This document shows, one piece after another, positions 32,985 to 41,082 of a stretch of 50,212 bases of DNA. A program made the position numbers and the translations under genes. This stretch comes from an uncultured Flavobacteriales bacterium (GTDB lineage: Bacteria > Bacteroidota > Bacteroidia > Flavobacteriales_D > Crocinitomicaceae): assembly GCA_937973685.1 (NCBI GenBank), contig CALJKJ010000033.1, positions 1 to 50,212 on the forward strand, written 5' to 3'. Each line of letters starts with the position of its first letter. Within the stretch, counting starts at the first letter, position 1. Under the pieces are notes generated by a model that did no database searches, was not told where the DNA came from, and saw only the letters and a program-made list of their open reading frames with translations.

Positions 32985-33920
32985 TTAGAAAACAATTGCA
33001 GGAAAACGAGCTAACAACGCTGCTTTTTGATTGGCCAAGTTATCGTTGAACTGAGCTACTTTGATTGATTCCGGGTACAAAAAGCGGTGCGCTTCCATTG
33101 CTCGTATCTTGTTTACCTCCATGCAAATAGCGCGCGTTTCATCGGTAAAAAACCACGTTTGAAACAAATCCCAAACCTGATTGATGGCAACTGCATTTGG
33201 ATGCACTTCATCTGCTTCAAAATAGCGGTAATCGCGTAACAAATCAATAACCAATTCGTAGCTAGGGAAATATGTCGCAACGGGTGCCAAGTTCTCACAC
33301 AAAGCAATCAATCGTGCTTTTGAACGATTGTTCTCGATCCAGCCTTCGCGGGAATAACGCACTGGTGAGACCGTGAAAACAATTTTAATGTTTGGGTTAA
33401 CTTTTTTCAAAGTTGAAAGTGCGGATTCCCATGTTGCTGTAAGTTCCGTAACCGACGTAAGCTGTTTCTCAAATAAATGCGCAGGTTGTTGGTGACAATT
33501 CGCAACAAGTTGATTATTTGTTTTTAATGTATAACCAAGCGCTGATCCAAAGGTTACCATCAAGTAATCTGTTTCCAACAAAGCTGTTTTTAATAATTCA
33601 GCTTGTTCTTTCATCTTTTGGCGCAATGCTAACTCAGACATTCCATAAATCGTTCCACTTGCATTGTAATGCAAAAAAACATCGTCTTTCTGTACAATTG
33701 AATCAGGAAATTCATTAGAAAGAACGTGTTGAATTTGATGTGCAAGCACAGTTGGGTGAAAAATCACACCAAAAGGATTATCCACCACAGAGAACCCTGC
33801 AGCGCGCAATTTTTCAGAAATATTTGTTGAAAAACACGAACCCAATTGAACTATTTTCTGTCCATGAGTAATCGGAGTTAACGCAGCAGGTTTTTTTAAT
33901 TCTTCGTGACTTATTTTCAT
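32985..33920 (-). CDS. GSCFA-domain protein
   Basis: The 311-residue protein contains the name-giving motif at residues ~29-32 (IVQLGSCFSTNISEKLRAAG) followed by DNPFGVIFHPTVLAHQIQ, and the central FGSALGYTL and VFTVSPVRYSREGWIENNRSK segments. It ends near DEVHPNAVAINQVWDLF. The family is SGNH-hydrolase-like (GS at the start, DEVHPN near the end would be Ser and Asp/His positions) and is suspected to act on glycans. It overlaps the polysaccharide deacetylase gene by four bases and lies in the same transcript, which supports a carbohydrate role. Confidence 0.85.
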   Translation of the reverse strand: MKISHEELKKPAALTPITHGQKIVQLGSCFSTNISEKLRAAGFSVVDNPFGVIFHPTVLAHQIQHVLSNEFPDSIVQKDDVFLHYNASGTIYGMSELALRQKMKEQAELLKTALLETDYLMVTFGSALGYTLKTNNQLVANCHQQPAHLFEKQLTSVTELTATWESALSTLKKVNPNIKIVFTVSPVRYSREGWIENNRSKARLIALCENLAPVATYFPSYELVIDLLRDYRYFEADEVHPNAVAINQVWDLFQTWFFTDETRAICMEVNKIRAMEAHRFLYPESIKVAQFNDNLANQKAALLARFPAIVF

Positions 33921-35197
33921 GAGAACTGTTCCATTGTATGTTCAAATACACTTCCCCAACCCTTCCACTTTCCGGCTTCTGCAATGGTTTCGTTGTGCCA
34001 AATACAAACAAAATTTCCACCGTAGCGTTTTACTTCTTCGGCCAAAAGGCTAACGACTCGTTTTGCTGTTTCTATATCCAAGGATTTGTACTCCAACAAG
34101 GTGCCATCCATGTATACAAACGGAAAAATTTTATAGCCTGTATCTTTGTTTTTTTCGAGATCAAAAAAGTTAAACGGTCGTGCTGTTCCTGCTCGGAAAC
34201 CAAATTCTTCTGCGTAACCCATTGAAAAATCGGCTTGAAAACCAAGTGACGACAAACGTCTGTAGGTATGAGGAATTGTCAGTTTTAAATAATGTTGCCG
34301 ACTTTCTTGCGGATGCGCACCTAGAATATGTGTCATGCGATCGGTTTCCTCTGACAATTTAATTTCAGAAGTATTGCTCGCATAACTAGGGTGTAAACCA
34401 ACGTGGGATATGGGATCAAACGATTGAATAAGCGCTTGGTGTCGAGGATCGAGCCATGAAATATTTTTATCGTGTTCCGCAAAATCACCTAACAACCAGA
34501 AAAAACGTGTCTGAGGATTTTTTGTTGCAACTTTTCGCAAGAAATCGAATGAATCGAACGGATCTTGTTGTAGCCCCGCTTGTACTTTTTTTCGTTCAAT
34601 ACGGCGTTGTTTGTTACGTTGCAACACGTCTTTAGCAGACGAAAGCCACGATCGCCACCCTTCTTTCCATTGAAAAGCATAGGTGTTATCAATATCAAAC
34701 GACGGAATGAAGGTCGTAACTTTTTCAGCATCAAATTGCGGCATCAGCGCAGGTGCATAAGTAACGATTATTGAGCGTACCCAACGTTCTACAATTTGCA
34801 ACTGCAACCAATTAAATTTGAATAGAATACTGTTTTTCGCTTCAAAGCGACCGTGCTTGTCCAATACAGGAAAATGGTATTCTTCGTAACGGGAAATAAT
34901 GTAAAAAATAGCTGCAAATGGATCAATTACATCGTTAATTGACAAACAATCCATGCCTTCCCAAATCGCTTTTTTGACTACTAAATCGGGATTTAGGTGT
35001 TCTTCAAACAATAGTTGAGCTGGTAGCAATTGCTGGCAATTAGGAATATTCCACGATGAATAATTCAGTTTCAGTCCAGCTGCTTGTTCAAAAAACACGC
35101 GGTCATTGGTCAATTGAGCGGACAAACCGTGTTCTTCAAAGACAAAGTGTATGGTAAACACCAATCGTTCCGATATTTGATCAACGAAAATCAGCAT
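33917..35197 (-). CDS. Polysaccharide deacetylase-family protein
   Basis: The 426-residue protein lacks a signal peptide. The N-terminal ~165 residues are a family-specific helical part (DPFAAIFYIISRYEEYHFP). From ~170 a NodB-like domain shows TTFIPSFDIDNTYAFQWKEGW (the Asp-Asp metal motif 1), SHVGLHPSYASN (metal histidines), and the C-terminal VVSLLAEEVKRYGGNFVCIWHNETI. Members with this two-part layout occur with GSCFA genes in Bacteroidota. The predicted reaction is removal of N-acetyl groups from a polysaccharide. The downstream GSCFA gene overlaps by four bases and radC lies six bases upstream. Confidence 0.8.
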   Translation of the reverse strand: MLIFVDQISERLVFTIHFVFEEHGLSAQLTNDRVFFEQAAGLKLNYSSWNIPNCQQLLPAQLLFEEHLNPDLVVKKAIWEGMDCLSINDVIDPFAAIFYIISRYEEYHFPVLDKHGRFEAKNSILFKFNWLQLQIVERWVRSIIVTYAPALMPQFDAEKVTTFIPSFDIDNTYAFQWKEGWRSWLSSAKDVLQRNKQRRIERKKVQAGLQQDPFDSFDFLRKVATKNPQTRFFWLLGDFAEHDKNISWLDPRHQALIQSFDPISHVGLHPSYASNTSEIKLSEETDRMTHILGAHPQESRQHYLKLTIPHTYRRLSSLGFQADFSMGYAEEFGFRAGTARPFNFFDLEKNKDTGYKIFPFVYMDGTLLEYKSLDIETAKRVVSLLAEEVKRYGGNFVCIWHNETIAEAGKWKGWGSVFEHTMEQFS

Positions 35198-35203
35198 ACG
35201 TTT

Positions 35204-35896
35204 TTACAACAAGTTTTCATTTGCAAAGCTAAAGTAGCCATTATCTGTGATAATTAAGTGATCCAAGACATTCATTTCAATCATTTCACCAAATCGAACA
35301 ATTTTTTTAGTCAATTTCAAATCCGCTTCACTTGGTTTCAGTTGGCCACTGGGGTGATTGTGCGACAGAATAATTCCTGTTGCAGACAAATCAATTCCGA
35401 GTTTGAAAACAATTTTTGCATCGATTAATGTTGCCGACTGACCTCCAATTGAAAGTTGTTTGATTTGCAGGACATCGTTTGCATTGTTCACATAAATCAC
35501 ATAACATTCTTCGTGCATCAAATCTTGGTAATAGCCCCGTAACAGGTTGTAAGCAACTGTAGCTGAAGTAATTTTGATGCGCTTTTCGCTGTGCGTTTCC
35601 TTTCTTCTTCTTCCCAATTCCAAAGCTGCCATGACTGCAATTGCCTTCGATGACCCAATTCCTTTGACGGCAGTCAGTTGATTCAAACGCAATTTACCAA
35701 ACAAAAACAAGTCACCATTGGACAGCGCTAATAACTCCCGTCCCAAATCAACCGCTGACTTTTGTCCACTCCCCGTTCCTATTATTATCGCTAACAACTC
35801 AGCATCTGAAAGCGTGTGCTTCCCCTTCAAAACCATTTTCTCACGCGGTCGATCATCTTCTGCCCAGTGCGGAATAGAACACTTTTGTTCCAACAT
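35204..35896 (-). CDS. radC: RadC family JAB-domain protein
   Basis: The 230-residue protein has the N-terminal UPF0758 helix-hairpin-helix part (DRPREKMVLKGKHTLSDAELLAIIIGTGSG; LTAVKGIGSSKAIAVMAALE) and the C-terminal JAMM/MPN metal site ILSHNHPSGQLKPSEADLKLTKKI (His-x-His...Ser-x-x-Asp). Despite the name, a DNA repair role is not proven for the family. The length is normal. It starts the minus-strand trio with the deacetylase and GSCFA genes, six bases apart from the former. Confidence 0.93.
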   Translation of the reverse strand: MLEQKCSIPHWAEDDRPREKMVLKGKHTLSDAELLAIIIGTGSGQKSAVDLGRELLALSNGDLFLFGKLRLNQLTAVKGIGSSKAIAVMAALELGRRRKETHSEKRIKITSATVAYNLLRGYYQDLMHEECYVIYVNNANDVLQIKQLSIGGQSATLIDAKIVFKLGIDLSATGIILSHNHPSGQLKPSEADLKLTKKIVRFGEMIEMNVLDHLIITDNGYFSFANENLL

Positions 35897-36005
35897 ATTT
35901 TCACTTTTCCATTCAAGTTACAACATATTATCCTTTTAAAAAACATTTTAAAGAACAAAAAAACAGCAAAAAAGCGTATTTTTACCCCACAAAATCATTC
36001 AACTC

Positions 36006-37148
36006 ATGAAACATATTTTTACAATTTGCGCTTTTTCATTCTTGTTGTTACAAGCATGTGGTCAAAATTCGAATAACGCAGCGTCTTCTAAAAAAGAGCG
36101 TGTATTACCGCAACTTCCAGCCGTTTCTCATGCGTATGAATTGAGTGATTATTTGTCAGAAAACGAAACACTTACAGCTGATGTAGACAAACTATTTGCT
36201 TCATTAGATGATACAGCAATTGTTGCACAATTAATAATGCCAGCAGTTGGCCGTTTGGGTTTGACACCTGAAGCAATTGAAACATTGATTAAAAACCGTC
36301 AAATTGGTGGTGTTTTGATGTTAAACGGATCAAAAGAGCAATTTACTTCGTGGATAAATCGTTTCAACAGCTTGAATGCAACGTATGGTAATCCTACATT
36401 TTTATACAGCGCTGATGCGGAACCAAGTTTGTTCAACCGCAAAATTAGTGGCGCGCCAACAGTTAAAAAAGCAAACGAAATCACTTCATTAGCAGAGGTC
36501 AACGCTTGTGCCGATACTATTGCAGCGGTTTTAAAAGCAATTGGTATCAACTACAATTTTGCGCCCGTTGTTGATTTGTCACAAAATGCAACAGTTGGTT
36601 ACCGCGGTTTTGGTAAAAACCCAACCAACAACGTTCCTTGGTCGAATGCATTCATACAACGCATGCAAGCAAATGGCATTGTTGCAACGGCAAAACATTT
36701 CCCTGGACATGGATTGGTTTCAGGTGACACACACAAATCGTTACAAGCAATTGATGGCGAATTGAAAGAAGTTCCTACTTACCCAACATTGATCGAAGAT
36801 GGCGTTTTAAGTATCATGATTGGACACTTAGCGGTCATCAACAACCCAAAATACAATACGAATGGTTTGCCCGCAACGTGTTCTAAAACAATCGTTACCG
36901 ATTTGCTACGAAACGAAATGGGTTACAAAGGATTAATTGTAACGGACGCTATGAACATGGGCGGCGTAACAGCTATTCCAAACAATTCCGTTAAAGCTAT
37001 CGAAGCGGGTGTTGATATTTTATTGATGCCGTTAGACGCTGCGAAAAGTCACTCCCAAATACTTGCAAAATACAGAACAGACAAAGCGTTCAAAGCTAGT
37101 GTTGATGCTGCTGTGAAACGCGTGTTGCGCATGAAGTTGTGCGTTTAA
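36006..37148 (+). CDS. Glycoside hydrolase family 3 lipoprotein (NagZ-like)
   Basis: The 380-residue protein has a lipoprotein signal (MKHIFTICAFSFLLLQACGQ, lipidation at Cys18). The GH3 TIM barrel carries RQIGGVLMLNGSKEQFTSW, GINYNFAPVVDL, the substrate-binding and acid/base motif TAKHFPGHGLVSGDTH (residues ~228-243), and the nucleophile Asp in VTDAMNMGG (~315). This is the single-domain NagZ type that removes beta-N-acetylglucosamine from peptidoglycan fragments, here tethered to a membrane rather than cytosolic. The first 50 residues are a linker rich in Asn/Ser/Lys. It has no cotranscribed neighbour. Confidence 0.92.
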   Translation: MKHIFTICAFSFLLLQACGQNSNNAASSKKERVLPQLPAVSHAYELSDYLSENETLTADVDKLFASLDDTAIVAQLIMPAVGRLGLTPEAIETLIKNRQIGGVLMLNGSKEQFTSWINRFNSLNATYGNPTFLYSADAEPSLFNRKISGAPTVKKANEITSLAEVNACADTIAAVLKAIGINYNFAPVVDLSQNATVGYRGFGKNPTNNVPWSNAFIQRMQANGIVATAKHFPGHGLVSGDTHKSLQAIDGELKEVPTYPTLIEDGVLSIMIGHLAVINNPKYNTNGLPATCSKTIVTDLLRNEMGYKGLIVTDAMNMGGVTAIPNNSVKAIEAGVDILLMPLDAAKSHSQILAKYRTDKAFKASVDAAVKRVLRMKLCV

Positions 37149-37161
37149 ATTATGAAGATTT

Positions 37162-37236
37162 AAGATTACAAGATTGAAGATTATAAGATTGAAGATTATA
37201 AGATTGAAGATTATAAGATTGAAGATTACAAGATTG
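37162..37236. repeat. Tandem repeat, five copies of a 15-bp unit
   Basis: Five consecutive units of AAGATTATAAGATTG occur at 37162, 37177, 37192, 37207 and 37222; the middle three are identical and the outer two have C for T at one place. Partial copies flank both ends. The array lies between two convergent genes. There are no spacers, so it is not CRISPR. Confidence 0.9.
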
Positions 37237-37296
37237 AGGATTGAATCCCGAAGCGTCAGGATGAAGATTGAAGCGTTGGTATGAAAATGCAAAGAA

Positions 37297-37342
37297 AATA
37301 ATTCAGAATGCCGAATGAAGAGTGAATAATTCAGAATGCCGA
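37297..37342. repeat. 18-bp direct repeat in the same gap
   Basis: AATAATTCAGAATGCCGA occurs at 37297-37314 and 37325-37342, ten bases apart, with a shorter partial copy near 37349. Together with the 15-bp array and a run of ATTCT/CGCT words up to 37440, it fills the gap before the convergent M61 gene. Confidence 0.8.
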
Positions 37343-37436
37343 TTGAAGAATTCAGAGCGAATTAGGCGATTAAAGCCGTGTTCATCATTCTCATTCTGTT
37401 GCTCACGCTGAAGTCATTCTGTTTCTCGCTCTGAAA

Positions 37437-39215
37437 TCATTCGCTGCGCAACCAATAATCGAATAAATTGTTTTTTGAAGCGGGTTGCTCCAAAGCATAA
37501 GCTGGTCGTTCGTATGTTTGCAGTTGAAACGACAAGTTCATGAGTTTCTCATCACGTGACACAAGCAATTCAAAACGATCGCCTGGTTTGAAACCAGCAA
37601 GTGAACCCTCTAATTTTGCTTGATCGATTCGGTAACCATTTAATGCAATAACTTCGTCAAAAACACTCAATCCACCCTCTTCTGCTGTACTTGCCGAACG
37701 AATTGACTTAACTGTACATTTCCCGTTTTCTTGCGCTAACGAAGCACCAAACGAAGCTTGCGCCTTTCCAACATAGGAAACAGTCATTCCTAGTTTTCCG
37801 AATACAGTTTTGAAATCAGGGGTTTCGGTACCATTCACATACTTGGCAAAGAAATCAGCCATATCGTGCCCCATAAATTGTTCCAAACTTTTTTGAAATT
37901 CGGCATCGGTAAATCCTCTATTTTGTTTCAAATAATAGTCGTTGTAAAGCATTTGCATGAAGTTGTCCAAACACTTTTTACCTTTTGATTCACTGACAAT
38001 TTGAGCATCCAAATACGCGCCCAACATTGCGCCACGGGAATAATACGTCATGCCTGTATTGGCGCTGTTCTCATTTGGTCGGTAGCCTTTTATCCATGCG
38101 TCAAAACTCGAATGCGCAACCGATTGCACGCGTGAACCAACAGATCCTTCGACATAATTGATCGTACTTTGTAATTTTTTGACATATTCCGTTGGTGTCA
38201 TGTAGCCTGCGCGAACAAGCAATAACTCATCGTAATACGACGTAAACCCTTCCATCACCCACAAAAGCGTAGTGTAGTTTTCCTCGTCGTAATTGAAAGG
38301 TCCTAAATTGATTGGGCGGATACGTTTTACATTCCACAAATGAAAATATTCGTGCGCTACAAGGTTGAGGAAATCTACATAACCACTTCCAGCATACGAC
38401 CAACGATTGACACTCAATACAGTGGAATTCAAATGCTCCAATCCACCTTGACCATTGACAACGTTATGAACGATAAACGTGTAATTTTTATTGGGGTTTT
38501 GACCATTAAACACGGTTGTTGCAGCTGCAACAACCTTTGGCATGTCTTGTTTTAGTTTTGAAATATCGTAATTTCCTTCGCCATAAAATGCTACTTCGTG
38601 ATCCACACCAGCTGCATCAAAATGAAAAACAGTTTGATTTCCAATCTCAAACGGCGCGTCAATCAACACGTCGTAATTAGGGAAAATATACGTTTTACCT
38701 GAAGCATTTTCGATATCATCAGCTGAGCGCTTCAAAGGAGTAGTGACTGTAGCAAACGATTTGTAGGGAAAAACTGTAACGCTTCCGCCTAACGTTTTGT
38801 AGCCATCCGCGTACATAAACACGCCGCTACCCGACACAAAACCGTGAGTCAAATCCAAGAAACTCGTGCGAACTGTTAATTCAAACGCATACACCTCGTA
38901 ATTAACAACTACCCGTTTTGCTTTACCTTTCTTGATATTCCAAGCGTTTTTAGCCGTTTTCACGACTTCAAGTGACTTGTTGTTTTCATCAACGGCTTTC
39001 ACTTGATTGATGTTTTTGGAAAATTCACGCACCAAATAAGATCCAGGCGCCCAAACAGGGAGTTTCACCAATAATTCATTTTCCGAGAAATTAGACAAAA
39101 CCATTTCCACTTGAAAGTAATGATTTTGAGGCTTTTCCATACGCAAATTGTACGAAACTGATTGCGCCAATAAAAGCGTTGGAAGAAATGCAAGGATATA
39201 AATGATGTTTTTCAT
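37437..39215 (-). CDS. M61 family metallopeptidase with PDZ domain
   Basis: The 592-residue protein begins with a signal peptide (MKNIIYILAFLPTLLLAQ). The N-terminal beta domain contains LVKLPVWAPGSYLVREFSKN, typical of the glycyl aminopeptidase family. The zinc site is LVAHEYFHLWNVKRIRP (HEYFH at ~287-291), with the third ligand Glu in LLWVMEGFTSYYDEL. A PDZ domain is at ~485-560 (EEGGLSVFDEVIALNGYRI). Members cleave N-terminal Gly/Ala from peptides, in the periplasm here. The stop lies directly against the repeat-rich gap. A TATCTTTG element precedes the start. Confidence 0.93.
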   Translation of the reverse strand: MKNIIYILAFLPTLLLAQSVSYNLRMEKPQNHYFQVEMVLSNFSENELLVKLPVWAPGSYLVREFSKNINQVKAVDENNKSLEVVKTAKNAWNIKKGKAKRVVVNYEVYAFELTVRTSFLDLTHGFVSGSGVFMYADGYKTLGGSVTVFPYKSFATVTTPLKRSADDIENASGKTYIFPNYDVLIDAPFEIGNQTVFHFDAAGVDHEVAFYGEGNYDISKLKQDMPKVVAAATTVFNGQNPNKNYTFIVHNVVNGQGGLEHLNSTVLSVNRWSYAGSGYVDFLNLVAHEYFHLWNVKRIRPINLGPFNYDEENYTTLLWVMEGFTSYYDELLLVRAGYMTPTEYVKKLQSTINYVEGSVGSRVQSVAHSSFDAWIKGYRPNENSANTGMTYYSRGAMLGAYLDAQIVSESKGKKCLDNFMQMLYNDYYLKQNRGFTDAEFQKSLEQFMGHDMADFFAKYVNGTETPDFKTVFGKLGMTVSYVGKAQASFGASLAQENGKCTVKSIRSASTAEEGGLSVFDEVIALNGYRIDQAKLEGSLAGFKPGDRFELLVSRDEKLMNLSFQLQTYERPAYALEQPASKNNLFDYWLRSE

Positions 39216-39231
39216 GCTGCGTAATTTGATT

Positions 39232-39239
39232 CAAAGATA
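39232..39239 (-). promoter_or_regulatory. -7 element upstream of the M61 peptidase
   Basis: The minus strand reads TATCTTTG ending 16 bases before the ATG at 39215. No convincing -33 TTG is at the right distance. Confidence 0.45.
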
Positions 39240-39271
39240 AGTTTTCAAAGCAATACTTTGAGGTTTTATCC

Positions 39272-39910
39272 TCAAAACTGAAACGAAAATGCTTTTGTAT
39301 TGATTGGTTCTTCGAAGAGATGCGGATAATGTTTTTTCATCTCCGCATGCATCAAATCGAACGGAATGGTAGCAAAAGAGCCATAAAAGTGGATGTATTC
39401 CATGAATTTCTCATCGCCACGAAATGCTTGAAAAAGCGAATCATTTTCGGTATCCCATGCAAGCGGAGCTACTTTGTTCAAGGCACAAATACGCTTATCA
39501 AACGCTGGTGTACATTTTGTCCATTTATCGTTGAGAAAGACTTCCACAAATCCATGAAAAACTATTTCGTCTTTTTTGAGGTAACTCACTAATTTTTCAA
39601 CGCCAATGTGATTTTTAACTATCCCAAAGCCAAATCGTGCAGGAATACCAATTCTTCGGAAGCATGCTACAGCCACCAATGCTTTTTCAACGCACCAAGC
39701 GCGGTTTTTAGTTAACACAACTGAGGCTTTCAAGGCATTTGGTGAAAGGTTCAGATGATACGGGTCGTATAAAAAACCATCACGTACCTTTTCATAAATC
39801 CAAATGGCTTGGTCTTTCAACGAACTATTCACGGGAAGGTCACGCATAAATTCCTGAATGGCATTCGAATGAAAATCAATCTCAGAAGTTGCTGCTAAGT
39901 AATTATCCAT
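39272..39910 (-). CDS. Transglutaminase-like (papain-like fold) protein
   Basis: The 212-residue protein has the transglutaminase-core arrangement: ALKASVVLTKNRAWCVEKALVAVACFRRIGIPARFGFG gives the catalytic Cys in AWCVEKA and the following GIPAR strand, IVFHGFVEVFLNDKWTKCTPAFDK gives the His and Asp. There is no signal peptide, so it acts in the cytoplasm. Bacterial members are mostly predicted cysteine peptidases. It is a stand-alone gene between the M61 peptidase and a divergent membrane protein gene, and its substrate is unknown. Confidence 0.82.
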   Translation of the reverse strand: MDNYLAATSEIDFHSNAIQEFMRDLPVNSSLKDQAIWIYEKVRDGFLYDPYHLNLSPNALKASVVLTKNRAWCVEKALVAVACFRRIGIPARFGFGIVKNHIGVEKLVSYLKKDEIVFHGFVEVFLNDKWTKCTPAFDKRICALNKVAPLAWDTENDSLFQAFRGDEKFMEYIHFYGSFATIPFDLMHAEMKKHYPHLFEEPINTKAFSFQF

Positions 39911-39960
39911 TTTTTATCTTGGCTTTGTTTTGATACTGCTAAATTAACTAAATTAGGTGT

Positions 39961-40548
39961 ATGAAACAGGAAGATAAACAGGTACGTTTGGGAAAAGCAT
40001 TGGACAAACATTTAACAAGTCCACTTCCGTTGATTTATCGCTTACGATTGATCGTTTTTGGAGAAAAACAGCCTGATCGCTTGACAAAATTTGCTTTTTA
40101 TAGTGGTCTTATCACCTGGTTTTTATTCTTTTTTTGGCATGTTTTGCAATTCATTGTAGTCAAAAACAGTAACTGGATTGAACAAATTAAACGCATCCCA
40201 ATCAACGAATTGCTGGAAAAAAGAGCGCTTGAATTGGGATTTGAACCAACTATTTTTATCGATCGCCTACTTATATCTTACAGTATTTCCATTATTAGTT
40301 GGTGTATCTTTTTTGTAGGATTGGTGTTGTTGTGGCGTAGGAAACACATCTTTTCTTATGTAGTTTTTACCGCTTTAGGTGTTGCAATTATTTCCCCAAT
40401 AATGTTGCTCGGATTTACTTATTGGAAACAAGATATTAGTTCATTTGATAAGATAACAGAATTTTCAATTACTTTATTTTTAATTGTTTACAGCTATTTA
40501 ATGAAAGCTTCTATTCAATCAAATGAAACAAGCAAAAACCAACTATAA
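39961..40548 (+). CDS. Hypothetical protein with four transmembrane helices
   Basis: The 195-residue protein has hydrophobic segments at ~45-70 (AFYSGLITWFLFFFWHVLQFIVV), ~105-123 (ISYSISIISWCIFFVGLVLLW), ~130-153 (YVVFTALGVAIISPIMLLG) and ~168-185 (FSITLFLIVYSYLMK). Between the first two lies a loop with NSNWIEQIKRIPINELLEKR. The N-terminus is basic and cytoplasmic. No family motif is recognised. It is divergent to the transglutaminase-like gene and convergent to aroK, six bases away, so it is transcribed alone. Confidence 0.7.
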   Translation: MKQEDKQVRLGKALDKHLTSPLPLIYRLRLIVFGEKQPDRLTKFAFYSGLITWFLFFFWHVLQFIVVKNSNWIEQIKRIPINELLEKRALELGFEPTIFIDRLLISYSISIISWCIFFVGLVLLWRRKHIFSYVVFTALGVAIISPIMLLGFTYWKQDISSFDKITEFSITLFLIVYSYLMKASIQSNETSKNQL

Positions 40549-40554
40549 AATTCG

Positions 40555-41082
40555 TTACAAAGATTGTTTATTGAGCTCTTTTTTGATTTTTTCAACTACA
40601 TCATTCGGTCTATTGGATTCATTCGGGATAATTAACTGAGCCATTTTGTAAAACACCTTGCGTTGCGTAATTAAATCTTCCGAATAACGAAACAATTCTT
40701 CGTCTTTCAAGTCTCGTAATATCGGTCGGTTTTCACGGTCATTTTTCAATCGTTGTGTCAACGTTTGTAATGAAGTATTGATATAGATAACCAATCCTAA
40801 TCTATTTAAAACCATTATATTATCACCAAAGCAAGGAAGCCCTCCTCCTACTGAAACAACAGCTGGTTCTTCGTTTGATAATTGCTTACAAAAAGTGCGT
40901 TCACACGAACGAAAATAGGCTTCTCCTTTTGTTTCAAAAATAGTTGCGATTGGCATTTGTTCTTGTTGCGCTATCCATTCATCTGAATCGATAAACGGCA
41001 TTCCAAGTGAATCAGCTAAAAGCTTTCCAACAGTAGTTTTTCCAGCCCCCATGAAGCCAATTAAAATAACGTGTTGCTTCAT
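40555..41082 (-). CDS. aroK: Shikimate kinase
   Basis: The 175-residue protein from ATG 41082 has the P-loop LIGFMGAGKTTVGKLLA, the shikimate-binding FIDSDEWIAQQ, the R in EAYFRSCERTF, the GGG motif VVSVGGGLPCF, and the lid RPILRDLKDEELFRYSEDLITQRKVFY. It phosphorylates shikimate in aromatic amino acid synthesis. The chosen start gives an ATGA overlap with the pepT stop; a start at 41100 would add six residues inside pepT. No other aro genes are near. Confidence 0.96.
   Translation of the reverse strand: MKQHVILIGFMGAGKTTVGKLLADSLGMPFIDSDEWIAQQEQMPIATIFETKGEAYFRSCERTFCKQLSNEEPAVVSVGGGLPCFGDNIMVLNRLGLVIYINTSLQTLTQRLKNDRENRPILRDLKDEELFRYSEDLITQRKVFYKMAQLIIPNESNRPNDVVEKIKKELNKQSL

Noticed and set aside
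37162..37236. Possible CRISPR array
   Set aside because: Units are directly adjacent without spacers, only 15 bases long, and no cas genes are present.
37032..37292. 86-codon minus-strand frame with repeated FNLII units
   Set aside because: It is the translation of the 15-bp tandem repeat plus antisense of the GH3 gene end; 15 is a multiple of three, so the frame stays open by itself.
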